A stretch of 64,000 nt of DNA from Lysobacterales bacterium (GCA_016721015.1 JADKJL010000001.1:620001-684000); one strand, 5' to 3'. Counted from the first letter of the stretch, positions 1 to 9,734 are shown. The notes: generated from the sequence alone by a model not told the origin. Program-made: numbers and translations.

Positions 1-2
1 TG

Positions 3-1082
3 ACCCTGGCCGCCTCCCGTGCCGTTGCCATCGCCGTTGACGCTGATCGCCTGTCGATCCGTGTGCCGGTGACCTCGCGTGCGCCCGGCCAGCATTATCG
101 TGCGATCGGCGAGATCTGGGCTGCCGATGCGAGTGGCAAGCCGATCGCGGTCGCCTGGCTTGGCGGCATGGTCACGCCGAGCGATGGCGTCCTCTCCCTC
201 GGATTTGACGAGCGCTGGATCGCGCTGGCCGCTGCCAAAGGGCCGTACGAACTGCGCAACCTGCGCATCGAGGATGCGGACAACTTCATCACCGTGGCTT
301 CGGCCGAGCGTCTGTTCGTCGAAATGCCGGCCTTGCGCACGCGTTTGAAGCCTTCCGAGATCGCCATCGACGAGCGCATGACGATGGGGCCCAGACCAGC
401 AGGAACGAACGACACGCAAGGCGTCGGCACGCGTCTGTTGCTGGTTCACGGTTATTGCTCGGGTGGCGTCTGGCCCGCCTCGCAGTTCGCCACCTCGTCG
501 ACCTTCCTCGATGCCAACCAGAATCGCAGCAACGACCAGTTCGCCCAGCGCATCCGTGATTTCGGCGCGACCTGGAACTCGTTCGGCACGGTTTCACACA
601 GCCAGGGCGGCATGGCTTCGCTGCACCTCTACACCTATTACTGGAGTGGGCTCGACAACGCCACCGGCAGCCGCCTGATGCAATCGGTCGGTACGCCGTA
701 CAAGGGCACCAATCTGTCCGGCATTCTGGCCACGCTCGGCAGCTGGTTCGGCATCGCCTGCGGCTCCAACAGCAGTCTGACCTACAGCGGTGCATCGGCC
801 TGGCTGGCTGGCATTCCGACCTCGTCGCGGGCCAAGGTGAATTACTACACAACCTCGTTCAAGTACACCAATTGGTACACCAACGACTACTGCCAGTTCG
901 CCACCGACCTTGTCTTGAGCGATCCTGAAGACGGCACCACCGAACAGGTCAACGGCCAGCTCTCGGGTGGTATCAACCGCGGTCATGTCACCGGCCAATG
1001 TCACACCAGCGGCATGCGCGATCCGGCCCAGTACCTCGATTCCAGTCGCAACGCGACGATGAACAGCAACGCGGCACGTTAA
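3..1082 (+). CDS. Secreted alpha/beta hydrolase (lipase-like), 5'-truncated by window edge
   Basis: The frame is open from the first codon of the window, so the N-terminus lies upstream; an internal GTG at 63 is only the first start codon present. The visible 359 residues begin with a beta-rich segment of about 130 residues and then an alpha/beta hydrolase core: an oxyanion-type HGYCSGG near residue 149 and a nucleophile elbow SHSQGG with Ser at about 200. The segment rich in Ser, Thr and Tyr after it suggests an exported enzyme. From memory the HGYCSGG block resembles proteins annotated as conditioned medium factor in related bacteria, but I could not check this. The substrate is unknown. 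A perfect 12-bp hairpin follows the stop. Confidence 0.75.
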   Translation, partial: TLAASRAVAIAVDADRLSIRVPVTSRAPGQHYRAIGEIWAADASGKPIAVAWLGGMVTPSDGVLSLGFDERWIALAAAKGPYELRNLRIEDADNFITVASAERLFVEMPALRTRLKPSEIAIDERMTMGPRPAGTNDTQGVGTRLLLVHGYCSGGVWPASQFATSSTFLDANQNRSNDQFAQRIRDFGATWNSFGTVSHSQGGMASLHLYTYYWSGLDNATGSRLMQSVGTPYKGTNLSGILATLGSWFGIACGSNSSLTYSGASAWLAGIPTSSRAKVNYYTTSFKYTNWYTNDYCQFATDLVLSDPEDGTTEQVNGQLSGGINRGHVTGQCHTSGMRDPAQYLDSSRNATMNSNAAR

Positions 1083-1092
1083 GCCGCACACC

Positions 1093-1120
1093 ACGAGGCG
1101 CAGCGTTTGCTGCGCCTCGT
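1093..1120 (+). terminator. Stem-loop terminator after the hydrolase
   Basis: Perfect 12-bp inverted repeat (1093-1104 with 1109-1120) and a GTTT loop, 10 bp after the hydrolase stop. There is no clear T-run, so factor-independent action is only likely. Confidence 0.6.
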
Positions 1121-1253
1121 CGGTTCGCGGCGAGGTCATGTGTGGGCGCTTCGGTGAGCCGGGCGGCATTGCCGCTTGGCAGCGGTTTGCAGTATCGACA
1201 GCCACACCGACGCGGTATCGTGGATGCTTCGCTGATCGACGATCGAGGCTGAA

Positions 1254-2479
1254 TTGAAGCGTTCTTCCCGCGGGATCCTCGTTGTCGTGGTTAGCATAGC
1301 GGTTGCCCTGCTCGCATTCGGGCTGATCCGCCAATGGCAAGGGCCACGGTTGTCGGCCTATCGCGTTGATACGCGGCCACTTGTGCAGACCGTGATCGCC
1401 ACGGGTCGGGTGGTTTCGGTTTCGCGCGCCCAAGTGGGCAGCCAGATCAGCGGCGTCGTCGCCGAGCGACGTGTGCGCGAAGGCGATCAGGTGGAGGCGG
1501 GTGATGTTCTCGCCGTTTTGCGTGCCGATGATCTCGAAGCAAATGTTCGCGAGGCCGAGGCAGCGCTGGCACAGCTTGAGCAATCTTCCCGGCCGCAAGC
1601 TCAAGCCGCATTGCGTGATGCCGAAGCACGGCTGGCACAGGCAGGTCGCGAAACCCAGCGCCGCCGCGATTTGATCGCGCGCGGCTTGATCGCGCGCGAA
1701 ACGGTGGAACAGGCGGTGCAGGTGGAAACCGCGGCGCGCGCAGCGGCTGAACAGGCACGCTTGGCGGCGCGCACACTCGGTGTCGGCGCACCGGGTGAGG
1801 AGGTCGCGGGCAACGCCTCGCTGCCGCCCGCGCCGCACTGGACAAGACCTTCATTCGTGCCCTGGTCGCTGGCACAGTGCTCACCCGCGATGCGGAGCCT
1901 GGCGATGTGGTGCAGCCGGGCAAGGTCTTGTTTGAAATCGCGCGCCAGGGCGACACCGAAGTGCTCGTCCCGCTGGATGAGAAGAATCTCGGCCGGATTG
2001 CGCTGGGCCAGACTGCCCAGTGCGTTGCCGATGCCTATCCCGAGCAGACATTTGCGGCACGCGTCAGCTTCATTGCGCCCAGTGTCGATCCGCAACGTGG
2101 AACCCTGGATCTGCGCCTGACCGTCGATCCGGTGCCGGACACTCTGCGCCAGGACATGACCGTGTCGGTGAATATCGAAACCGGCCGGCGCGACAGCGCA
2201 CTGGTGGTGGCGAATGACGCGCTCGCGAATGTCTCCGCGGGGTCGGCCACGGTCTGGCTTGTCGCTGACGGCAAGGCCATGCGTACACGGGTGACTCTTG
2301 GCTTGCGCGGACTGACCGCATCCGAAGTCACCGCCGGGGTCAAAGCGGGCGAGTGGGTATTGGCGGATGGCGCCGCCGATATCGCCGATGGCGCTCGCGT
2401 CCGCGTCCGACGGGAAGAAATCCCGAAGATTGGCAGCGACACCGCCACGCGCAACGAACTGCCGGTGCCCCTTAACTGA
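1254..2479 (+). pseudogene. HlyD/MacA-type periplasmic adaptor of an ABC exporter, frameshifted
   Basis: Membrane-fusion (adaptor) subunit that would link the inner-membrane ABC transporter encoded just downstream to an outer-membrane channel. It begins at a TTG at 1254 preceded by GAGG, with an N-terminal TM segment (IAVALLAFGLI), a lipoyl-like half (VGSQISGVV, VREGDQVEAGDVLAVL) and a coiled-coil hairpin. Homology leaves this frame after about residue 183 (GVGAPGEEV) and resumes one frame over with LDKTFIRALVAGTVLTRD and the barrel domain through to 2479. A stop in the second frame near 1797 puts the shift between about 1798 and 1850, consistent with one missing base. No convincing slippery heptamer is visible, so this is mutation or sequence error. 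The stop lies 2 bp before the permease start, so the three genes form an operon. Confidence 0.8.
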
Positions 2480-2481
2480 TC

Positions 2482-3684
2482 ATGTGGATTGAATGGACAC
2501 TGGCGCTCAGGTTCCTGCGCGAGGGCCGCATACAGAGCGTCCTTATCCTGGTCGGCATCGCGGTAGGGGTGGCGGTCATTGTCTTTCTGACCGCGCTGAT
2601 CACCGGTCTGCAATACAACATCATCGAGCGCACTCTGGGCACCCAGGCGCACATCAAGGTGGAGGCGCCGGACGAGGTCAACCGGATCCTGCCGGGCGCC
2701 GCGAATGTCGTGCAATTGGTCCTCGAAACCAAACGTGCACAGCGCCTGCGCTCGATCAACAACTGGCAGCAGGTACGCGATGCGCTCGATGTGCTGCCCG
2801 AGGTGACTGCCGTGTCGCCGATCATCTCCGGGCCGGCATTTGCACGACGTGGCGAGGCGATCAAGTCGGTCGCGCTGGTCGGCATCGATGTCGATCGCTA
2901 CACCCGCATTATTCCTTTGCAGGAAGACATCATCGACGGCCACCTTCGGGTCGGCGCGGGCGATGCCGTCATCGGCAGCCAGCTCGCCCGTGACCTCGGC
3001 GCCGGCGTGGGCGACAAGCTGCGTCTGGATGCCGGTGCAGGTCGTGGCAGCATCATCAATATCGCCGGAATCTTTGAACTGGGTGTGCGCGAACTCGATG
3101 CCCGCTACGTGTATCTCGACATGAAGCAGGCGCAGTCGCTGTTGAACCTGCCGGGCGCCGCCACCGTCATCGACGTCACCGTGCGCGACATCTTCGGCGC
3201 CAACGAGGTGGCCGCGCGCATTGCAGGCCTGACCGGCTTGAAGGCGGAAAGCTGGATGCAGACCAACAGCCAGTTGATGAACGCACTCGACTCACAGCGC
3301 CTGTCCACCCAGATGATCAGCTTCTTCGTCGCGATCTCGGTCGCGCTCGGCATTGCCAGCGTGCTGTTTGTCAGCGTGATCCAGCGTACCCGTGAGATTG
3401 GCATCCTGCGTGCGATGGGCATTACGCGTCAGCAGATGTTGCGCGTATTTCTCGTCCAGGGCGGGGTCTTTGGACTGCTCGGATCGCTGGCGGGCGGACT
3501 CGCCGGTTCCGGGATGGTCTGGGTCTTCAATGATTTCGGCCCGAAGCTGTTCTACATTCCGGTGAACCCGATGTTGCTGGTGGCCAGCTCGTTGCTGGCG
3601 ACGGTTACCGGCATCATTTCGGCTGCTGTCCCCGCACGTCGTGCGGCGCGGATGGATCCGGTGCAGGCGATCCGAAATGTCTGA
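2482..3684 (+). CDS. ABC transporter permease, FtsX/MacB (LolC/DevC-like) family
   Basis: Inner-membrane permease of 400 residues. A first TM helix near residues 18-42 (ILVGIAVGVAVIVFLTALI) is followed by a periplasmic MacB-type domain of about 230 residues and an FtsX-type C-terminal region with three TM helices (FFVAISVALGIASVLFVSVI, the helix around FGLLGSLAGGLAG, and the last around LLVASSLLATVTGIISA). The conserved REIGILRAMG between TM segments is the usual ATPase-contact loop. Length and topology fit DevC/LolC-type exporters working with a HlyD-like adaptor. The gene starts 2 bp after the adaptor stop, and its own stop overlaps the ATPase start by 8 bp (ATGTCTGA), implying translational coupling. 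Confidence 0.9.
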   Translation: MWIEWTLALRFLREGRIQSVLILVGIAVGVAVIVFLTALITGLQYNIIERTLGTQAHIKVEAPDEVNRILPGAANVVQLVLETKRAQRLRSINNWQQVRDALDVLPEVTAVSPIISGPAFARRGEAIKSVALVGIDVDRYTRIIPLQEDIIDGHLRVGAGDAVIGSQLARDLGAGVGDKLRLDAGAGRGSIINIAGIFELGVRELDARYVYLDMKQAQSLLNLPGAATVIDVTVRDIFGANEVAARIAGLTGLKAESWMQTNSQLMNALDSQRLSTQMISFFVAISVALGIASVLFVSVIQRTREIGILRAMGITRQQMLRVFLVQGGVFGLLGSLAGGLAGSGMVWVFNDFGPKLFYIPVNPMLLVASSLLATVTGIISAAVPARRAARMDPVQAIRNV

Positions 3685-4381
3685 GTCGGCACAGGAAGTT
3701 CTGCGCCTGCATGGATTGCGCAAATCCTACAACGTCGGCCTGGCGACCGAAGTAGAGGTGCTGCACGGACTCGACATGCGCCTCGCCCGCAGTGATTTTG
3801 CCGCCCTCGTCGGCGCCTCCGGTTCGGGCAAGAGCACCTTGCTCAACCTCATCGGCTTGCTCGATACGCCGACGGCGGGCGAGTTGTTCCTGTTGGGCGA
3901 ACCGACTAGCGACATGGACGATGCGCGGCGCACTGCCCTGCGCGGCAGCGCGATCGGCTTCGTATTCCAGTTCCATCATTTGATTTCCGCATTTACCGCG
4001 TTGGAAAACGTGCTCATGCCGCTGATGATCGCCAAGGGCAAACCGTCAAGCGCCGATACCGACCTCGCCCGCGGGCTTCTCGCCGAGGTCGGCATGGACA
4101 AGTTCGCCGATCGCCGATCCGATCAACTTTCTGGCGGCCAGCAACAACGCGTCGCAATCGCCCGCGCGCTGGTCGCGCATCCGGCATTGCTCCTGGCCGA
4201 CGAACCCACCGGCAATCTCGACAGCCATTCCTCCGACGACGTATTCGGCCTGTTCCGCCGCTTCAACGAGCAACTCGGCTGCGCCGTCCTCCTCGTTACC
4301 CACGACGAGCGAATCTCAAGCGCGTGCGACCGCGTGGTGACGCTTGAGGATGGACGCATCATTGGTGATGCAGTCCCCTGA
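3677..4381 (+). CDS. ABC transporter ATP-binding protein (LolD/DevA/MacB-NBD type)
   Basis: Cytoplasmic ATPase of 234 residues that energises the upstream permease. Walker A is GASGSGKST at about residues 46-54, the Q-loop lies in FVFQFHH, the signature is LSGGQQQR, Walker B is LLLADEPTGNLD and the H-switch is VTHDER, all intact. I chose ATG 3677 because it overlaps the permease stop; an upstream in-frame start would lie deep inside the permease gene. Family members export lipids, siderophores, antibiotics or lipoproteins with an HlyD-type partner; the cargo cannot be read here. With the adaptor broken, this ATPase/permease pair may be orphaned unless the frameshift is an artefact. Confidence 0.93.
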   Translation: MSESAQEVLRLHGLRKSYNVGLATEVEVLHGLDMRLARSDFAALVGASGSGKSTLLNLIGLLDTPTAGELFLLGEPTSDMDDARRTALRGSAIGFVFQFHHLISAFTALENVLMPLMIAKGKPSSADTDLARGLLAEVGMDKFADRRSDQLSGGQQQRVAIARALVAHPALLLADEPTGNLDSHSSDDVFGLFRRFNEQLGCAVLLVTHDERISSACDRVVTLEDGRIIGDAVP

Positions 4382-5315
4382 TTCGGAAGCGCCGCCTTGC
4401 GGGCCTGCCGCGGTCGAAGCAACGCCTGCGCATAGGCGAAATGGAGTCCCACGCCAACAGGTTGCGTGTGCCGATCAGGCCGCATTGCACGAGCACATTT
4501 TGGCGCAAGGCATCGGCTTCGGCGGATGGCAAGCTGATTGACCCGTAGCAATGTGTCGCGGGATCCGAATCGGGGTTGCCGGACTAGGCGAAACCCGAAG
4601 TGTGGGTCGGCAAAGCCAGCGTGATACCGACGGCATGGACAAGTCGTGGCGTCAGTGGCTCAAACATGACGAACTTCCCACACCCGAATCACCAGCAGCG
4701 ATTTCAAACGGGCTCGGCCGATCATGCTTCTGACTTTGGCGTGACGCGCTGCCGGTGCCGCTGGGTTGAATCGCCTGCCGCACGGCACACTGCCGGCCTT
4801 GATCGCGTCAAACAACAGATGCCATGGCGCCATGCAGGATACCGACACGATTCAAGTGAATACGTTTCCATCCCTGTTGTTGCTTTGTATACTAGCGCCC
4901 TGGATCAACGTGGCGAAGTTGTCCGCATGGATCGCTTTCGCAACACAAGCCATCCTGCTGATCAGGAGCCTGCCTCGGTCGCCGTCAGCATCGGGTGCGC
5001 ATGCTGATCGATCAATGCGCAGGCATTCAACGGCAAATCGTCAGACCTTGTGGCCCTGCGTCGCCCCAGGCCAGATCAGCCTTGAGATGCGCATTCGCTG
5101 ATGGCTTGGGCTGTTGCTGCCATTCAGATGAGTGCGTGACGGCAAAGCGTGACGGCATTCTCAATAGGACCCGTGCCATCGGATCCGGAATCTGAACCAG
5201 TTCGCATACCTTAACGATACCCCTGGTAGTATGTGATCTGGATCAACTTGAAGACCGTTTCTGCTGCTAAGGTCAGTAGACAGCAGGCACAGCCCAGGTT
5301 TTGCCGGAGTCGACC
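4382..5315. other. Long intergenic region without a recognised gene
   Basis: About 930 bp between the ABC ATPase and the multiheme cytochrome. Short open frames exist on both strands but none has a ribosome site, a domain signature or natural-looking composition. The only feature I support is the FNR/CRP-like site near the 3' end. It could be remnant coding DNA that I cannot identify. Confidence 0.5.
5233..5246 (+). promoter_or_regulatory. FNR/CRP-family half-site pair upstream of the multiheme cytochrome
   Basis: GTGAT-CTGG-ATCAA matches the FNR consensus TTGAT-N4-ATCAA at 9 of 10 positions and lies 70 bp before the cytochrome ATG. The overlapping TGTGA also gives a perfect left CRP half-site, but the right half is poor. 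Oxygen control of a periplasmic multiheme cytochrome would be sensible; no start site is known. Confidence 0.4.
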
Positions 5316-7283
5316 ATGAAAATCCGAATCGCCCTCGTTTCGCTGATTCTGGCGCTGATCTTCGCCACCAACCCGGTTGCGGCAGGCAATGGCGGGTGGA
5401 CGGTCGCCGGCTGGAACAACCTCGGCATGCACTGCATGGATTCCGATTATTCGGTGCTCTCGATCCTGCCGCCCTACAACACCATTCATGCGCAATTGAT
5501 GGATCCGTCGGGACAGCTGATCACACCGAGTTCCGGCGCCGTCGTCACCTACCGGGCCGTAGCCGATCCAACCGGGTCGATCAACACAACCTCGATCGGC
5601 AAGTCCAATTTCTGGATCCACGCGCAATCGCTGTTCGGTCTTCTGACGCCGCTGCCAGCCGACACGGGCCTGACCGGCGTGATGATGCCGGGCGCCCTCA
5701 ACACGCCGCAGGCCATGAGTTTCGACAGTGCCAATGGCTGGTGGGTTGCCGAGGGCCTTCCGTTGACGCCCTATGACGACAATCTCGCGCCGAACACCTA
5801 TCCGGTATTCCGCATCACCGCGAGCAGCGCCGGCGGAGCCGTGCTGGCAACCACGGACATCGTCGCCCCGGTGTCCGACGAGATGACTTGCAAGTCCTGT
5901 CACGCCTCCGGCAGCGGGCCGGACGCGCGACCCGCCGCCGGCTGGGTCAACGACCCCAATCCCGAACGCGACTATCGACTCAACGCGATTCGCCTGCACG
6001 ACGAGCGTCGCGGAAGCAATCCCGACTATGCCGCCATGCTGGTCCAGTTCGGCTACAACGCGGCAGGTCTCTATCCGACCGTCAGCGTGGATGGCAAGCC
6101 GATCCTGTGTGCTACGTGTCATGCCTCCAACGCACTGCCGACCGTGGGTGTGGCGGGCGTTCCGCCATTGACGACCGCGATTCACTCACTGCATGCCGGC
6201 GTTACTGATCCGTCTTCCGGACTCCTTCTCAACGATAGCACCAACCGCTCGGCCTGCTACAGCTGCCATCCAGGTTCCACCACCAAGTGCCTGCGCGGCG
6301 CCATGGGAAATTCGGTCGCTGCCGATGGCTCGGTTGCAATGCAATGCCAGAGCTGCCACGGCAATATGAGCAAGGTCGGAACGATCGGACGCGAGGGCTG
6401 GCTCGACGAACCGAGCTGCCAGAACTGTCATACCGGACCGGCGGGCCACAATAACGGCCAGATTCGATATACCGACGTCTTCGATACCAATGGTGAGCCA
6501 CGCCTCGCGATCGATTCGCGTTTCGCGACGAACCAGAATGTACCGCTGCCGGGTTTTTCCCTGTACCGGTTTTCCGCTGGCCACGGCAACCTCAAGTGTG
6601 AGGTCTGCCATGGCTCGACCCACGCCGTGTTTCCAAGCTCCCACCTCAACGACAACCTGCAGAGCATCGCCCTGCAGGGACATGCCGGCACGCTGGTCGA
6701 ATGCGTCGCATGCCACGCAACGCAGCCCAACACGGTCAGCGGCGGCCCGCATGGCATGCACCCGGTTGGGCAAAGCTGGATTGATGATCACAAGGACGCG
6801 GCGGATGGTTCAGCACAGGCCTGTCGCGCATGCCACGGCACCGACTATCGCGGCACCGTGCTTTCCTACAGCAAGGCGGATCGCACCTTGGACACGGATT
6901 TTGGAACCCGGCATTTCTGGCCCGGATTCCGCATCGGTTGCTACAACTGCCACAACGGCCCATCGAACGATCATGTCAACCCCAATCATCCGGCTGTCGT
7001 TCAGAACGCGATGGCTGAATCGGCCGGGCAAGCCGTGAACATTTCGCTCGTTGCCAGTGACAGCGACGGCAACACGCTGACCCTGCGCGTCGTATCGCAG
7101 CCCACGCATGGCACGGCAGGACTGGTTGGCAGGACGGCCACCTATTTCCCGGAAGCCGGCTACAGCGGTGCGGACACGTTTACCTTTGCGGCCTGGGACG
7201 GTGCTACCGACTCCAACCTGGGCAACGTATCGGTCACGGTGACCAACGACCTGATCTTTGCCAATGGGTTTGAAGGCCCGTGA
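5316..7283 (+). CDS. Secreted nine-heme c-type cytochrome with C-terminal Big/cadherin-like domain
   Basis: Exported electron-transfer protein of 655 residues. ATG 5316 is preceded by CCGGAG and gives a signal peptide ending around NPVAAG. A conserved N-terminal domain with GWNNLGMHCMDSDYSV occupies residues 25-185. Nine CXXCH heme-attachment motifs follow at about residues 192, 265, 314, 344, 368, 428, 463, 503 and 542 (CKSCH, CATCH, CYSCH, CQSCH, CQNCH, CEVCH, CVACH, CRACH, CYNCH). The last 100 residues form a beta-sandwich repeat (VNISLVASDSDGNTLTL...GADTFTFAAWDG) of the Big_9/cadherin-like type, and the protein ends IFANGFEGP, a tail I associate with secreted proteins of Dokdonella-like bacteria. 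Partner and electron acceptor are unknown; no cytochrome maturation genes are nearby. Confidence 0.9.
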   Translation: MKIRIALVSLILALIFATNPVAAGNGGWTVAGWNNLGMHCMDSDYSVLSILPPYNTIHAQLMDPSGQLITPSSGAVVTYRAVADPTGSINTTSIGKSNFWIHAQSLFGLLTPLPADTGLTGVMMPGALNTPQAMSFDSANGWWVAEGLPLTPYDDNLAPNTYPVFRITASSAGGAVLATTDIVAPVSDEMTCKSCHASGSGPDARPAAGWVNDPNPERDYRLNAIRLHDERRGSNPDYAAMLVQFGYNAAGLYPTVSVDGKPILCATCHASNALPTVGVAGVPPLTTAIHSLHAGVTDPSSGLLLNDSTNRSACYSCHPGSTTKCLRGAMGNSVAADGSVAMQCQSCHGNMSKVGTIGREGWLDEPSCQNCHTGPAGHNNGQIRYTDVFDTNGEPRLAIDSRFATNQNVPLPGFSLYRFSAGHGNLKCEVCHGSTHAVFPSSHLNDNLQSIALQGHAGTLVECVACHATQPNTVSGGPHGMHPVGQSWIDDHKDAADGSAQACRACHGTDYRGTVLSYSKADRTLDTDFGTRHFWPGFRIGCYNCHNGPSNDHVNPNHPAVVQNAMAESAGQAVNISLVASDSDGNTLTLRVVSQPTHGTAGLVGRTATYFPEAGYSGADTFTFAAWDGATDSNLGNVSVTVTNDLIFANGFEGP

Positions 7284-7300
7284 AGTGCGGGAAAAAAGAA

Positions 7301-7340
7301 CAGGCCGAATTCGCGCACAGCATTTGCGCGTGGCGGCCTG
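7301..7340. terminator. Imperfect bidirectional stem-loop between convergent genes
   Basis: CAGGCCG (7301-7307) pairs with CGGCCTG (7334-7340), and CGCGCA (7312-7317) with TGCGCG (7325-7330), separated by small bulges. It sits between the cytochrome stop and the convergent L,D-transpeptidase stop; TAAAAAG follows on the plus strand. Confidence 0.5.
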
Positions 7341-7408
7341 CGTAAAAAGCAAAATGGAGGCATCACGCCAACGGAGGGTCGCCGCGCGCCTCCTTCACCG
7401 CGCGGACG

Positions 7409-9021
7409 TCAGTGCGTCACGATTGGCGGGGCGCGGTCGAGTGCCGTGATCAGCGCGGGGTCGCGATCGTAGAGATCGTCGATGAAGCGGACGCCGCCGT
7501 TGCCGTCGGACACGGCGGTCATGTAGAGCAGATGCACGGGTACCGGCTCGGCCAGTACTACGCTCTGCTCAACGCCCGCGGTGGCCGCGGCATCGATGTG
7601 TTCGCGCGTCCATTCCGGCATCGGCTCGAGAACCCACTGGGCAAGGTCGAGTGCGGACTCGACGCGGATGCAGCCGGAGGAAAAGCTGCGTCGGACATGC
7701 CCGAACAGTCCCGGATCCGAAGTGTCGTGCAGGTACACATTGTGCGAGTTTGGAAACAGGAACTTGACCGCGCCGAGCGCGTTCTTCGGGCCGGGTCGCT
7801 GGCGCAGTCGATACGGAAAATTGTTTGCCGAAAGTGCCTTCCAGTCGATCCCAGCCGGATCCACGACGCGGCCATCGCGATCGATCACGACATAGCCGAG
7901 CCGCGCCAGAGCATCGGGATCGCGCCGGAACAGCGGCAGCTTGTCCTTCACCGCCAGCGAGCGCGGCACCTCCCACCACGGACTGAACACGAGGTGGTCG
8001 ATCCTTCCTGAAAAGCTCGGCGTGCTGCGGTACTGCTTGCCGACGATGACCTGGTGCACACGCTCGATCGCCCCATCGGCCCAGGCCTCGAGACGGTAGT
8101 CGGCGATGTTGACGCGGATATGCCGGCGGCCCATGTCCTCCGGCAACCAGCGCAGCCGCTCGAGGTTGGCGCGCGCCTGATCGATGCGATTGGTCGCACG
8201 CCGGTTGAGCTGGGCCAGGGTCAGCGCGCCGACAGCGCCATCGGGTTCGAGATTGGTCCGCCGCTGGAATGCGCGCACAGCGTTTTCCAAGGGTTCGTCG
8301 AACGTGGCAGAGGCAGAGGCATCGGTCTCCGCGTCTGCCTCAAGCAGGCCGGACAACTGCAGGCGCGCGCGCAATTGTTCTACGCGGATGCCGCCGTCAC
8401 CGCGGTGCAGCGTCGATCCTGCCCCGATGCCAACCCAGCCACTGCGCGCTGCGTAGCCGCGATAGCGCGCCAGCGTCTGGCGCAGTTCGGCGTACAGGGG
8501 ATCCCTGGGTGCCAGACGCTCCAGGGCGCCAGCGACATCGCCTTCTGTCAGAGCTCGTTCGAGCAGCGCCACCGCATCAATGGTCGGTCGCGTTGCAGTC
8601 CAGTCAGGCTCGACGGTGAGCGGATTGACGCGGCCTGCGTGCAGGTGTGCGGCCAGCGCGAGCCAGGCATCGGTTGCCAGCAATTCACGCGTGGCGTCGC
8701 AGCGGCCGGAGCCGATCAAGCCATCCAGATGGTAGTCATGCGCCTGCAGGCCATGGCTTTCGGAGTCTTCGATCGCACCAATCAGTGATTGCAGCGCGGC
8801 CCGGCAGCCCGGGCCATCCATGCCGGCTGGAATCCGCGCTGCGAGTAGAAGCGGCGCACGGCAGCGACGTCGAACAACTCGTCGGGGTCGTCGGGCAGCT
8901 GCACGAGGCCGGGACGATCGAGCAGTTCGCGCACGCTCGGCTGCGTCTGGGCGGCGTGGGCCAACCCGGCGGCGAGCAGCACGAACAGAACTACGATGCG
9001 GGTGAAGGGAGCCCCGATCAC
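7409..9021 (-). pseudogene. YcbB/LdtD-type L,D-transpeptidase, frameshifted near the N-terminus
   Basis: Periplasmic peptidoglycan cross-linking enzyme. The first 75 residues are read from GTG 9021: a signal peptide (FTRIVVLFVLLAAGLAHA) and a scaffold start (RFYSQRGFQPAWM). Homology then moves to another frame at about 8800-8830 and continues as CRAALQSLIGAIEDSESHGL to the stop at 7409. That part has the peptidoglycan-binding segment (DGAVGALTLAQLNR), the YkuD domain, and the catalytic motif FSSGCIRVE with HDTSDPGLFGH upstream. The shift lies in a GC-rich GGCCCGGGCTGCCGGGCC tract, a likely place for a real or artefactual indel. The start overlaps the stop of the upstream L,D-transpeptidase gene (GTGA), so the two are cotranscribed. 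Confidence 0.85.
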
Positions 9022-9734
9022 GATCCCGCGGGTCGCTTCGCAGCGTCATCCGGCGCACTCGCGTGCTGCGCGATACGGCGCGAGCAGGCGAGATACGGAG
9101 AATGCGCGAGCCAGGCCGGATCCGGATAGTACGCGAACAGCAACTGGCCACCCTTGAGATCGTCGATCACCGCCCGCGCCACCTGTGGACGCAGCGCCGG
9201 GCAGCCGAAACTGCGGCCCAGCCGACCCTGGCGAAGCGCCTGCAACGGATCCACATAGTTGGCGCCATGCATGACGATCAAGCGATCACGTGCGTGATCG
9301 TTGGTACCGGGCTCCAACCCGTCCAGACGCAGCGAATAGCCGTTGCCGCCGGTATAGGTGTCTTCGGTCAGGAACAGGCCGAGGCTCGACTGGTGGCTGC
9401 CTTCGACATTCGAAAATGCGTGCGCGAAATTCTCGCCGCTGGCACGGCCATGCGCGACATACTCGGCGTGCAGCAGGCGCTCGCTGTGCAGATCGAACAA
9501 CCACAGCCGGCGCTCGGTCGACGGCCGCGAATAGTCAACGACGGCAAGTCTCGACGAGGGCGGCGCCGCGCCGAGTCCGGCCGCGCAGTCGCGTGCCTCG
9601 AGCGCCAGAGTCAACACCTGCGCCGGCGCATCGGGCGCCTGTTCGATCAGGTGATCGAGCAGATCCGAGGCGCGCGCCGTGCACGACAGGAGCAGGGCGA
9701 GCAGAAGCGCGGGATTCAGGGAAGGGCGTGCCAT
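9018..9734 (-). CDS. Murein L,D-transpeptidase catalytic domain family protein (YkuD-like)
   Basis: Exported 238-residue protein. The N-terminal signal peptide runs MARPSLNPALLLALLL to about SCTARA. The YkuD-related catalytic region contains the His motif VMHGANYVD and the Cys motif SFGCPALRP, in the order typical of the L,D-transpeptidase-like family; SLGLFLTEDTYTGGNGYSLRL upstream is the conserved strand segment. It may form 3-3 cross-links or attach proteins to murein. The gene overlaps the following L,D-transpeptidase by 4 bp (GTGA), suggesting they act together in wall remodelling. No regulator is visible. Confidence 0.85.
   Translation of the reverse strand: MARPSLNPALLLALLLSCTARASDLLDHLIEQAPDAPAQVLTLALEARDCAAGLGAAPPSSRLAVVDYSRPSTERRLWLFDLHSERLLHAEYVAHGRASGENFAHAFSNVEGSHQSSLGLFLTEDTYTGGNGYSLRLDGLEPGTNDHARDRLIVMHGANYVDPLQALRQGRLGRSFGCPALRPQVARAVIDDLKGGQLLFAYYPDPAWLAHSPYLACSRRIAQHASAPDDAAKRPAGS

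Noticed and set aside
594..1838. 414-codon minus-strand frame spanning the hydrolase and adaptor
   Set aside because: It crosses two well-supported genes and a terminator, with low-complexity Arg/Ala composition.
1798..1850. Programmed frameshift in the adaptor gene
   Set aside because: No slippery heptamer or downstream structure stands out, and other genes nearby carry similar one-base shifts, which fits mutation or sequencing error better.
4382..5232. Remnant of a mobile element
   Set aside because: I looked for inverted repeat ends and transposase motifs such as DDE blocks and saw none.
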